64,000 nt of DNA from Candidatus Rifleibacteriota bacterium (GTDB lineage Bacteria > Muiribacteriota > Ozemobacteria > Ozemobacterales > Ozemobacteraceae): the NCBI GenBank assembly GCA_015232575.1, contig JADFZL010000004.1, forward strand, positions 78,381-142,380. The letters are read 5' to 3'. Positions within the stretch are counted from its first letter, which is position 1, and every line of letters begins with the position of its first letter. The notes under the pieces are model-generated. The model was given only the letters and a program-made list of their open reading frames with translations. It searched no databases and was not told where the DNA came from. The position numbers and the translations under genes are program-made. Positions 8,496 to 15,887 of this stretch are shown here, piece after piece.

Positions 8496-9209
8496 TTAAT
8501 TCAGGCTATGAGCCTCTTCGAATTTTGTTTTAGTTTTGAAGTTTTGGATGTTTTTTTGAACTATTTCAAGTGCTTTGTCCTGTTCAGTAAGATTGGAAAG
8601 GGTTTCTTCGACATTCTCCATATTCTGAACGGCATTAATGAAGTTATTTACGCGTTCAACTCTTTTTGTATCAACCGTGAACATACTATATGCGCTATTG
8701 GCGGATCGTTGAGTTGTTATTCGGTCAGGAATGTTCGAGGAATATTCCAGAGGTAGTTGAGGTGGGATATTGATAAGACGTTCCCTTGATAATTTTGCAA
8801 AGTTATCATAGGGAAATCTCTCGATACAGTCCATGTAAGCCCTTCTGGCTCGCGGCAAGTCTGATACCACTTCGTATGTGCGTCCGAGATCATACAGACA
8901 AACTGGTACAAATCGATAATTTTCGTTGTCGAATTCAGCAAGAAAAATTTGATAATCCAGAATTGCACGCCAGAATTCATTTAGTCGGACACTGCAGAAA
9001 CCAATGAAAAAACTTGCTTCCCTTCTAATTTCTTTGTTTGTGAAAAAGTCGTTTGTGATTCGAATATAAATGTCACGGGCAGCAAAATAGCTTCCATTAT
9101 CACGATAATACGCTGCTTGTTCAAGATCTTTAGTTCCGTAAGCCCAAAGCGAGCTTCCAGCCATAACGACCAATAAAACGGTTAACAATAGAAAAGATCT
9201 ATTTTTCAA
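8496..9209 (-). CDS. Exported TPR-type protein
   Basis: A 237-residue periplasmic protein. A signal peptide (MKNRSFLLLTVLLVVMAGSS, cleavage near LWA) is followed by helical pairs of tetratricopeptide type at about 30-150 (AAYYRDNGSYFAARDIY, CLYDLGRTYEVVSDLPRA). They resemble those in the TolA-associated CpoB/YbgF proteins. The C-terminal 90 residues are Asn/Gln/Thr-rich and then coiled-coil-like. The start codon is TTG at 9209-9207, supported by AGGAGG six bases upstream, so the annotated methionine comes from a rare start. No Tol-Pal gene is adjacent, so the interaction partner is unknown. Confidence 0.75.
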   Translation of the reverse strand: MKNRSFLLLTVLLVVMAGSSLWAYGTKDLEQAAYYRDNGSYFAARDIYIRITNDFFTNKEIRREASFFIGFCSVRLNEFWRAILDYQIFLAEFDNENYRFVPVCLYDLGRTYEVVSDLPRARRAYMDCIERFPYDNFAKLSRERLINIPPQLPLEYSSNIPDRITTQRSANSAYSMFTVDTKRVERVNNFINAVQNMENVEETLSNLTEQDKALEIVQKNIQNFKTKTKFEEAHSLN

Positions 9210-9295
9210 AATAAGCCTCCTGGTAATGTTTTATCGGTTCTCCAACAAATGAACCTTATTCAAGCTGGCAAGATCCATGCCAGATGCCAAGAGGT

Positions 9296-9400
9296 TTTGA
9301 ATTGGAGCTTTTGCGATATTTTCACAGAATATTGTCAGAAAATCGGCAGAATATTGTTGAATTTCTGACAATTTATCTGAACGCAGACGTCCAATTCAAA
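9296..9400. repeat. Two-level nested palindrome
   Basis: The outer arms TTTGAATTGGA (9296-9306) and TCCAATTCAAA (9390-9400) match perfectly. The inner arms ATTGTCAGAAA (9331-9341) and TTTCTGACAAT (9362-9372) also match perfectly. The DNA between them is AT-rich. Together the arms could fold the whole 105 bases into one long imperfect hairpin. Confidence 0.65.
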
Positions 9401-9486
9401 CAAAGATTCAGTTCGAATCTCCGTTATGAAAATGGTGGTTTAATATTCCCGAACCCTCTTCCGCGATGACTGCAGGTCGAGGGGTG

Positions 9487-9639
9487 TCATCCCCAGAATG
9501 CGCCAAAAAGCATTTTCGATATTGTTGCAAGAATGATGACTAGGGAAACAAAAACAGCGTTTTTTATTCCCATGATCTGGTTGATGACAAGCATATTCGG
9601 AAGCGACAACGTATATTTTTTGGGGACGTGAATGCTTAT
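9487..9639 (-). pseudogene. Remnant of a membrane permease C-terminus
   Basis: On the minus strand an open stretch of 50 codons ends in TGA at 9489-9487 and begins directly after an in-frame TAG, with no start or ribosome site. It reads KKYTLSLPNMLVINQIMG, then IKNAVFVSLVIILATI, then SKMLFGAFWG. This hydrophobic pattern is typical of the last transmembrane helix of YraQ/COG0701-like permeases. No matching upstream portion was found in this gap, so the rest appears deleted. The family assignment is tentative; the gene-decay interpretation rests on the missing N-terminus. Confidence 0.35.
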
Positions 9640-9744
9640 CTAAAATCTTTGTTGATGAGCCAGTTGGTGATTTTGATGGGTAATTGCTGAAAAAAATTGA
9701 AAATACTTCACTCGCGAATAACCTTTGTGGTATTATGACTGCCT

Positions 9745-10023
9745 ATGCAATATTATTTCATCGTTCCAGTTTATTTGACAGGGGTATTTCTCGTCTCTTA
9801 CTCTGTAGTAAGGGTCATGCTTTCTGTTTTTGATTTTTTCAACTTTTTCTGGGACTGGTGGGACAAGAAGCGAAGAGAGATTCCGTGGTTGTTTGTTTTT
9901 GAAATTCTGATCATAGGAGCCTTTATATACTACATCGTATACTGGGAGCTTTCAGGAGCACCTGACCCCCAGCTCAATAAGTATCACGGAAATTCATGGT
10001 TTTTCGGCTTTCTCAGCCGATAA
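9745..10023 (+). CDS. Small two-helix membrane protein
   Basis: A 92-residue protein of unknown function. There are two hydrophobic helices, about 3-30 (YFIVPVYLTGVFLVSYSVV) and 48-68 (WLFVFEILIIGAFIYYIVY). They are separated by an aromatic and basic loop (FWDWWDKKRREI), with a polar tail. There is no Shine-Dalgarno sequence before the ATG. Instead TATTAT (9731-9736) lies eight bases upstream with TTCACT (9707-9712) 18 bases before it, so the message may be leaderless. Confidence 0.55.
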   Translation: MQYYFIVPVYLTGVFLVSYSVVRVMLSVFDFFNFFWDWWDKKRREIPWLFVFEILIIGAFIYYIVYWELSGAPDPQLNKYHGNSWFFGFLSR

Positions 10024-10172
10024 ATTCTCTATTATTTCTCACCCACTTTGTAAACAGATAAATCCAGTTAGTTGGTAATTTCCATTTTTTTATTTTGTTT
10101 AGAGCACGATAAAACCGATATTAAAGAAGCTTGTTTAAAGAAGCAGGAAAATAATAATAAAGGAAAGGGAAT

Positions 10173-10706
10173 ATGAGAAAAAAATTACTTGAAGTTTTAC
10201 CCGAATTCAATGAGATCAAAAATGCTGAATTGAGAGACAAGACAATCAATGCTTTTATCATGGCCATGGAAAAAGGTGGATGGCAGCCAGAGGATCTTCC
10301 GAAAATTCCTTTTACGCTTCTGATCAAAGACACTAAAATTTCCTTACTTGATCATATTCGGGTTGTTACCAGAATATGCATCGGAATGGCTGATGCAATA
10401 ACTCCGGTTTTAACCAATCGTCTTCCAATTGATCGCGATATTCTGATTTCAGGTGCGATTCTGCATGACGTTGGAAAACTTCTTGAGTATAAGTTTGATG
10501 GTACAGGCTATACAAAGAGTGATTCAGGAAAATTGCTGCGTCATCCTTTCAGCGGTATCCAGATTTCAACTCTTGCCGGATTACCTGATTCGGTAAGCCA
10601 TATAATCGCAAATCACAGTCACGAAGGTGATCACGGAAAGCGTACAACGGAAGGTATTTTACTGCATCACGCAGATTTCACAGCATTCGAACCGCTGAAA
10701 CCATAA
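10173..10706 (+). CDS. HD-domain metal-dependent phosphohydrolase
   Basis: A 177-residue single-domain HD protein. The metal ligands are visible in order: His61 (LLDHIR), His98-Asp99 (ILHDVGKLLE), His124 (LLRHPFSG), His148 (ANHSHEGD) and Asp168 (HHADF). The family hydrolyses phosphate esters of nucleotides or related compounds; the substrate here is unknown. GGAAAGGGAAT precedes the ATG. It lies 30 bases before the LeuC-type gene, which has its own AGGAGG site, and points the same way, so it is probably the first gene of that operon. Confidence 0.8.
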   Translation: MRKKLLEVLPEFNEIKNAELRDKTINAFIMAMEKGGWQPEDLPKIPFTLLIKDTKISLLDHIRVVTRICIGMADAITPVLTNRLPIDRDILISGAILHDVGKLLEYKFDGTGYTKSDSGKLLRHPFSGIQISTLAGLPDSVSHIIANHSHEGDHGKRTTEGILLHHADFTAFEPLKP

Positions 10707-10736
10707 AGAATTTAAATCAAATCAAGGAGGAAGAAA

Positions 10737-11990
10737 ATGGGCAAAACAATGGCAGAAAAAATTCTCGCCCGTGCTGCGAAGACAAGAGATGTTTCTCCTG
10801 GCGATCTTCTCGATGTTTATCCAGATGTGGCAATGTCTCATGAAAACTCGGGGCTTGTTTCAAAAGTATTCAAGTCCATTGGAGTGAATAAACTGTACGA
10901 CGCTGACAGAATTGTGATTATTTTCGATCACAGGGTTCCCGCTGAGTCGGCTAAGACCGCCGAAGGTCAGAAAAATGTCCGCGAATTTGTCAAAGCTTAT
11001 GGAATAAAAAATTTCTACGATTTTAATGTTGGAATTTGTCATCAGGTCCTTCCGGAGAAAGGTTTTTGCAGACCTGGTGAAGTTCTTGTTGGAACAGATT
11101 CGCATACAACAACACATGGTGCTTTCGGAACATTCAGCACCGGCATCGGGGCTACAGAAATGGCAGCGGTCTGGGCGACAGGAAAGCTCTGGATGATGGT
11201 TCCGGAATCGCTTAAGGTTACAACCAAAGGCAGTTTCAAGCCCGGAGTATATGCCAAGGATTTGATTCTGTACATCATCGGAAAGCTGAAAGCTGACGGT
11301 GCAGATTATAAATCAGTTGAATTCTATGGCGATGCAATTTCCCAGATGACAGTAGCTTCAAGAATGGTTCTTACGAACCTTTCCATGGAAATGGGTGCAA
11401 AAGCAGCCATGATAGCTCCTGATAAAACAACTCTTGATTATGTGAAAAGTGTTACAAACAAGCAGTTCGAAGTTGTTACTTCAGATGCAGATGCAAAATA
11501 TTCTCAGGAAATCGAAATAGACTTGTCCTCGCTTGTTCCGCAGGTTGCCTGTCCGCATGCTGTTGATAATGTAAAGCCTGTAACAGAACTTCAGGGAACA
11601 AAAGTCCACCAGGCATTGCTTGGCTCTTGTACAAACGGTCGTCTTGAAGATCTTGAAATTGGTGCAAGAATTCTTGCTGGAAGAAAAGTTAATCCAGATG
11701 TCAGATTGATTGTAATTCCGGCTTCATGGAACGTTTATCGCGAAGCTATGGACAAAGGAATATTGCGCACATACATTGATGCAGGTGCTGTAATTGTTAA
11801 TCCCGGATGCGGTCCATGTCTTGGAGCTCACCAGGGACTGCTTGCACCGGGTGAAAGATGCATCAGTTCAACGAATAGAAACTTCAAGGGAAGAATGGGT
11901 TCGACAGAGGCAGAGGTTTATCTTGCTTCGCCTGCGGTCGTTGTAAGTTCAGCAGTTGCTGGCTCAATCACTGTTCCGGAGGTCAGATAA
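10737..11990 (+). CDS. leuC: Aconitase-superfamily hydro-lyase, large subunit (LeuC/HacA type)
   Basis: A 417-residue Fe-S large subunit of the isopropylmalate isomerase/homoaconitase group. It isomerises a 2-hydroxy- to a 3-hydroxy-tricarboxylate or malate by dehydration and rehydration. Three cluster cysteines are visible: Cys298 in GSCTNG, and Cys358 and Cys361 in NPGCGPCLGAH. The DSHTTTHGAFG segment (121-131) is also conserved. At about 420 residues it is the short type found in archaea and many anaerobes. It overlaps the small subunit by one base (TAATG), so the two are translationally coupled. Which acid it acts on (isopropylmalate, homocitrate or citrate) cannot be settled from this subunit. 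The dehydrogenase downstream is isocitrate-dehydrogenase-like, so the leuC label follows family only. Confidence 0.85.
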   Translation: MGKTMAEKILARAAKTRDVSPGDLLDVYPDVAMSHENSGLVSKVFKSIGVNKLYDADRIVIIFDHRVPAESAKTAEGQKNVREFVKAYGIKNFYDFNVGICHQVLPEKGFCRPGEVLVGTDSHTTTHGAFGTFSTGIGATEMAAVWATGKLWMMVPESLKVTTKGSFKPGVYAKDLILYIIGKLKADGADYKSVEFYGDAISQMTVASRMVLTNLSMEMGAKAAMIAPDKTTLDYVKSVTNKQFEVVTSDADAKYSQEIEIDLSSLVPQVACPHAVDNVKPVTELQGTKVHQALLGSCTNGRLEDLEIGARILAGRKVNPDVRLIVIPASWNVYREAMDKGILRTYIDAGAVIVNPGCGPCLGAHQGLLAPGERCISSTNRNFKGRMGSTEAEVYLASPAVVVSSAVAGSITVPEVR

Positions 11991-12487
11991 TGAACGTCTT
12001 CAAGGGAAAAGTTTTTAAATATGGCAATGATGTTAATACAGATGTAATTTTTCCGGGCAGATATCTCAATATCTTTGAGCCGTCAGAAATGGCGAAACAT
12101 GCAATGGAAGATCTGGATAAAGATTTTGTTAAGAATCTTGCTTCGGGTGACATTGTTGTTGCAGGAAAATATTTCGGCTGCGGTTCGTCACGTGAGCAGG
12201 CTGCAACCTGTCTGAAGGCTGCTGGCGTATCGGTTGTCATAGCAGAAAGCTTTGCAAGAATTTTCTACAGAAATGCGATAAATCTTGGACTTGCAATTAT
12301 GGTCTGCCCTGAAATAACCAATGTTGCGAATGCTGGCGATCAGCTTGAAGTCGAACCGGAAAAAGGTCTGATCAAAAATATTACTCGTGGAACAACAGCT
12401 CAGGCAAAGCCTCTTCCACCCTTCATTCTTGAAATTCTCGGCAACGGTGGCCTCATCCCACATCTTCAAAAATCAATGAAAAAGTAA
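11990..12487 (+). CDS. leuD: Aconitase-superfamily hydro-lyase, small subunit (LeuD/HacB type)
   Basis: A 165-residue swivelling-domain subunit that completes the active site of the large subunit encoded just upstream. Seen: DVNTDVIFPGRYLNIF near the N-terminus, where the Y-L-x-x loop governs substrate choice, and FGCGSSREQA (59-68) with the catalytic SR pair. The loop reads YLNI. From memory of the family, YLRT marks homoaconitases and YLVY isopropylmalate isomerase in methanogens, while YLNT is common in bacterial LeuD, so this copy is closest to LeuD. The gene ends 72 bases before a 540-bp repeat array that separates it from the dehydrogenase. Confidence 0.85.
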   Translation: MNVFKGKVFKYGNDVNTDVIFPGRYLNIFEPSEMAKHAMEDLDKDFVKNLASGDIVVAGKYFGCGSSREQAATCLKAAGVSVVIAESFARIFYRNAINLGLAIMVCPEITNVANAGDQLEVEPEKGLIKNITRGTTAQAKPLPPFILEILGNGGLIPHLQKSMKK

Positions 12488-12558
12488 TATGAGACCCTGA
12501 TGGTAATATTCATAAATATATGGTGATACGGCAGCACTTAAAGTGCGTTATACACTTC

Positions 12559-13098
12559 AAAAAAGATTCGGTGAAAACGTTCTACATTAAATGCGTTATA
12601 CACTTCAAAAGCGGAGGGCACAAAGTGCCCGACCGCGGGGAGTGAAGGTGGTCGAACTTGTTCGACCGCCGAGAGGGGGCGCGTGCCCCCTCTAAAAAAG
12701 ATTCGGTGAAAGCGTTCTACACTAAATGCGTTATGCGCTTCAAAAGCGGAGGGCACAAAGTGCCCGATCGCGGGGAGTGAAGGTGGTCGAACTTGTTCGA
12801 CCGCCGAGAGGGGGCGCGTGCCCCCTCTAAAAAAGATTCGGTGAAAACGTTCTACATTAAATGCGTTATACACTTCAAAAGCGGAGGGCACAAAGTGCCC
12901 GACCGCGGGGAGTGAAGGTGGTCGAACTTGTTCGACCGCCGAGAGGGGGCGCGTGCCCCCTCTAAAAAAGATTCGGTGAAAGCGTTCTACACTAAATGCG
13001 TTATGCGCTTCAAAAGCGGAGGGCACAAAGTGCCCGACCGCGGGGAGTGAAGGTGGTCGAACTTGTTCGACCGCCGAGAGGGGGCGCGTGCCCCCTCT
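12559..13098. repeat. Four tandem 135-bp three-hairpin repeats
   Basis: Copies start at 12559, 12694, 12829 and 12964 with an exact 135-base period. Each has a 42-base spacer-like lead, then hairpin 1 (GCGG-a-GGGCAC-aaa-GTGCCC-ga-CCGC), hairpin 2 (GGTGGTCGAAC-tt-GTTCGACCGCC) and hairpin 3 (GAGGGGGC-gcgt-GCCCCCTC). Copies 1 and 3 share ACATTAAATGCGTTATACAC in the lead, while copies 2 and 4 share ACACTAAATGCGTTATGCGC, so a 270-bp dimer was duplicated. Copy 2 alone has GATCGC for GACCGC. A related core lies at about 2020-2107. The array occupies almost the whole 12488-13125 gap inside an operon-like gene run. Confidence 0.95.
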
Positions 13099-13125
13099 AA
13101 AAAAAGAAAGGAAATGATTAGAACA

Positions 13126-14253
13126 ATGGCAAAATATAAGATAGCGTGGCTTCCGGGCGATGGAGTTGGAATTGATGTAATGAATGCAGCGAAAACAGTA
13201 CTTGATTCGCTCAATTTTGATGCTGAATATATACATGGCGATATTGGCTGGGAATTCTGGTGTAAAGAGGGAAATCCTCTGCCAGAGCGCACTATTAAGA
13301 TTCTGAAGGAAACCGATTGCGCGCTTTTTGGTGCAATAACATCAAAAAACAAATCAGAAGCAGATAAAGAGCTTTTACCCCAGCTTCAGAACAAAGGTCT
13401 TGTTTATTCTTCACCGATTGTTACCATGAGACAGATGTTTGATCTTTATTCATGTGTAAGACCGTGCAAAGCTTTTCCCGGAAATCCGCTGAACTACAAG
13501 GAAAACATTGACATCACTGTTTATCGCGAAAATACAGAAGGTCTGTATGCAGGTGTTGAGTTCTGCCCAATTCCGGAAGATCTTCGCGCCAGCCTTGAGA
13601 AGAATAACAAGAAGATGGCTCGCTTCAATAAGTTTCCGGCAGATGAAGTTGCGTTGTCAACAAGAATAATGACTCGCAAAGGTTGCGAAAGAATCATCCG
13701 CAAAGCGTTTGATTTTGCCAGAGCGAATAAAAAGAAATCTGTAACACTGGTTGAAAAACCCAACGTTCTCAGAGAAACCGGCGGAATGATGCTTGCAGCA
13801 ATGAAGCGCGTTGCAGCAGAATATCCGGAAATCGAATGGAGCGAAGGAAATATCGACGCTATGTGCATGTGGTTGCTCAAAAACCCTGATAGATACCACG
13901 TTCTTGTTGCTGAAAACATGTTCGGGGATATTATTTCTGATCTCTGCGCTCAGCTCGTTGGTGGACTTGGTTTTGCTTACAGCGGAAACATGGGCGATAA
14001 ATACGCTGTTTTCGAACCTACACATGGTTCAGCACCAAAATATGCCGGACAGAACAAAGTCAATCCGCTTGCAACAATACTTGCGGCAATGATGATGATT
14101 GAATGGCTTGGTGAAAAAGAGAAAGCAGCAAAAATTTATAAGGCTATCACACTTATTATTAAAGAAGGAACTGCGAAAACATACGACATGGGCGGTTCAA
14201 CAACGACCAGCGGTATGGCCGATGCGGTTGTTAATGCCCTGAAAAGGGTTTGA
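13126..14253 (+). CDS. icd: Isocitrate/isopropylmalate-family dehydrogenase, isocitrate-like
   Basis: A 375-residue beta-decarboxylating dehydrogenase that oxidises a 3-hydroxy acid to a 2-oxo acid with loss of CO2. The substrate loop reads SSPIVTMRQMFDLYSCVRP (95-113). It matches the isocitrate-dehydrogenase pattern in its Ser96 and Arg102, with Ile where E. coli Icd has Asn115. RENTEGLYAGVEF (135-147) and HGSAPKYAG (300-308) follow. The Lys-Tyr in the latter is the pair that favours NADP in E. coli Icd. Homoisocitrate remains possible; isopropylmalate is unlikely. I start it at ATG 13126 (MAKYKIAWLPGDG), with AAGGA 13 bases upstream. ATG 13114 is too close to that site, and a longer reading runs into the repeat array 27 bases away. 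Confidence 0.85.
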   Translation: MAKYKIAWLPGDGVGIDVMNAAKTVLDSLNFDAEYIHGDIGWEFWCKEGNPLPERTIKILKETDCALFGAITSKNKSEADKELLPQLQNKGLVYSSPIVTMRQMFDLYSCVRPCKAFPGNPLNYKENIDITVYRENTEGLYAGVEFCPIPEDLRASLEKNNKKMARFNKFPADEVALSTRIMTRKGCERIIRKAFDFARANKKKSVTLVEKPNVLRETGGMMLAAMKRVAAEYPEIEWSEGNIDAMCMWLLKNPDRYHVLVAENMFGDIISDLCAQLVGGLGFAYSGNMGDKYAVFEPTHGSAPKYAGQNKVNPLATILAAMMMIEWLGEKEKAAKIYKAITLIIKEGTAKTYDMGGSTTTSGMADAVVNALKRV

Positions 14254-14263
14254 GGATGATTAA

Positions 14264-15628
14264 ATGACGAGAAATGCCAAGGACAAAAATTGCCTTCCGA
14301 AAATAGTTACTTCTCTACCTGGTCCGAAAGCTAAGGCGCTTATTGCAAAAGATAAGCAGTATATTTCTTCGAGTTATACACGCGGCGCTCCTGTAGTTGC
14401 ACATCGAGCTTATGGCGCAATGATCGAAGATCCTGATGGAAATCGCTTTCTGGATTTCTCTGCCGGTATTGCGGTAAATTCAACAGGACACTGTCATCCG
14501 AATGTGGTTCAGGCAATCACTGAACAGGCTTCAAATCTTATTCACATGTCAGGGACAGACTTCTATTACGAACCTCAGATCAGGCTTGCAGAAACTCTTG
14601 CTAGAATTGCTCCGGGAAAATCACCGAAAAAGATATTCTTCTGTAACAGCGGAACTGAAGCCATTGAGGCAAGCATGAAACTTGCCCGCTATTACACAAA
14701 GCGTCCACGTTTTATTGCTTTTCAGGGCGCCTTTCACGGTCGAACATTCGGCGGAATGTCTCTTTCGTGTAGTAAGGTTGTTCACAAAAAATATTTTGCA
14801 CCACTACTTGGACAGATTGATCACATCCCTTATGCAAACTGCACAAGGTGTATGTACAACCTGACGTATCCAAAATGTGAAATGCACTGTGTTCGAATTA
14901 TTGAAGAATATTACTTCAAACACGTTATTCCACCCGAAGAGGTTGCAGCAATAGTCGTTGAAGCCATTCAGGGCGAAGGCGGATACGTTGTTCCACCTCC
15001 CGAATTTCATCAGTCATTGAAAAAACTTGCAGAAAAATACAAAATATTGTATGTGGTTGACGAAGTTCAGTCTGGAATGGGCCGGACAGGTAAGATGTTT
15101 GCCATTGAACATTGGGGAATTGAGCCTGATATACTTGCCTCAGCAAAGGGCATTGCATCTGGATTGCCTCTGGGGGCAATAATTGCCAGAGCCGATGTTA
15201 TGAACTGGGAACCCGGCACTCATGCAAGTACATTCGGGGGAAATCCTGTAGCGTGTGCTGCTGCAAATGCCACAATTCAGCTTCTCGAATCTGAGTTGAT
15301 GGATAATGCAAAGAAAATGGGCGATATTCTGATCAAAGCCTTCCGTCAGCTTATGAAGAAATATACTGTCATTGGCGATGTAAGAGGCCATGGATTAATG
15401 ATTGGCATTGAATTCGTTAAAGACCGCCGGACAATGGAGCAGGATCCGAAGCTTCGTGATGCAGTCGTGGATGAAGCTTATAAATATGGACTCATTCTGC
15501 TGGGCTGCGGGTACAATACTCTTCGTTTATGTCCGCCACTTGTAGTAAATCGTGAACAATGCGAGTTTGTAATTGAAACGATTACCAGGTGTCTTGAAAC
15601 ATTAGTATTACCTGTGAAACATCAGTAA
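14264..15628 (+). CDS. Class-III PLP aminotransferase (acetylornithine/ornithine/GABA type)
   Basis: A 454-residue fold-type I aminotransferase transferring an omega- or alpha-amino group to 2-oxoglutarate. Seen: NSGTEA (128-133) for PLP phosphate, Asp266 in YVVDEVQSG, and the Schiff-base Lys295 in SAKGIASG. The N-terminus (LPGPKAKALIAKD, SSYTRGAPVV) and a four-cysteine patch at 193-209 (CTRC and CEMHC) resemble the broad-specificity ornithine/lysine aminotransferases of Pyrococcus more than classic ArgD. The start overlaps nothing; its ribosome site, GAGG, sits on the stop codon of the dehydrogenase 11 bases upstream, so the two are coupled. The 2-oxoglutarate made by an isocitrate dehydrogenase would be its co-substrate. 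It ends at a strong terminator. Confidence 0.85.
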   Translation: MTRNAKDKNCLPKIVTSLPGPKAKALIAKDKQYISSSYTRGAPVVAHRAYGAMIEDPDGNRFLDFSAGIAVNSTGHCHPNVVQAITEQASNLIHMSGTDFYYEPQIRLAETLARIAPGKSPKKIFFCNSGTEAIEASMKLARYYTKRPRFIAFQGAFHGRTFGGMSLSCSKVVHKKYFAPLLGQIDHIPYANCTRCMYNLTYPKCEMHCVRIIEEYYFKHVIPPEEVAAIVVEAIQGEGGYVVPPPEFHQSLKKLAEKYKILYVVDEVQSGMGRTGKMFAIEHWGIEPDILASAKGIASGLPLGAIIARADVMNWEPGTHASTFGGNPVACAAANATIQLLESELMDNAKKMGDILIKAFRQLMKKYTVIGDVRGHGLMIGIEFVKDRRTMEQDPKLRDAVVDEAYKYGLILLGCGYNTLRLCPPLVVNREQCEFVIETITRCLETLVLPVKHQ

Positions 15629-15640
15629 ACCTCTCTTTTT

Positions 15641-15678
15641 CAGACGCGAACCCAAAAAAGGTTCGCGTCTGTTTTTTT
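15641..15678 (+). terminator. Strong intrinsic terminator of the operon
   Basis: A perfect 12-bp stem, CAGACGCGAACC (15641-15652) with GGTTCGCGTCTG (15660-15671), is followed by seven T. It closes the run that starts with the HD gene. Confidence 0.92.
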
Positions 15679-15702
15679 ACCTGAAATCTGATGTTTCGGG
15701 AC

Positions 15703-15875
15703 ATTGTAGCAAATTCACTGAAATTATGGAACTGCTCAATAATTCAGACTTGTGCTTGGTATTTTGCTGTCATTTCGACCGAAGGGAAAAATTGCTAACC
15801 CGGAGATTTCTCAATTCGGTCGAGTTGACAAGGGATCACGTATTTTCACATTATTGATCGGCTATTTTTATACAG
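15703..15875. repeat. Second, incomplete copy of the MITE-like element
   Basis: From ATTGTAGCAAA to TTTTTATACAG this stretch aligns over about 170 bases with 55840-56019. Shared parts include GAACTGC, TTTTGCTGTCATTTCGACC and the paired TTCGGTCGAGTTGACA. The inner hairpin (15769-15784 with 15815-15830) is kept at 14 of 16 pairs. The left terminal repeat is degenerate and the right one is missing; the pilT stop lies 13 bases further. Confidence 0.7.
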
Positions 15876-15887
15876 TGTTTGTTTCAG

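Noticed and set aside
13063..13125. N-terminal extension of the isocitrate-dehydrogenase-like gene into the repeat
   Set aside because: The added residues are translated hairpin sequence, and the family start MAKYKIAWLPGDG fits ATG 13126.
12538..13236. 232-codon minus-strand reading frame with a repeating RGGTRPLSAVEQVRPPSLPA peptide
   Set aside because: It is open only because the 135-bp repeat has a length divisible by three and no stop in that frame; it has no ribosome site and runs antisense into the dehydrogenase gene.
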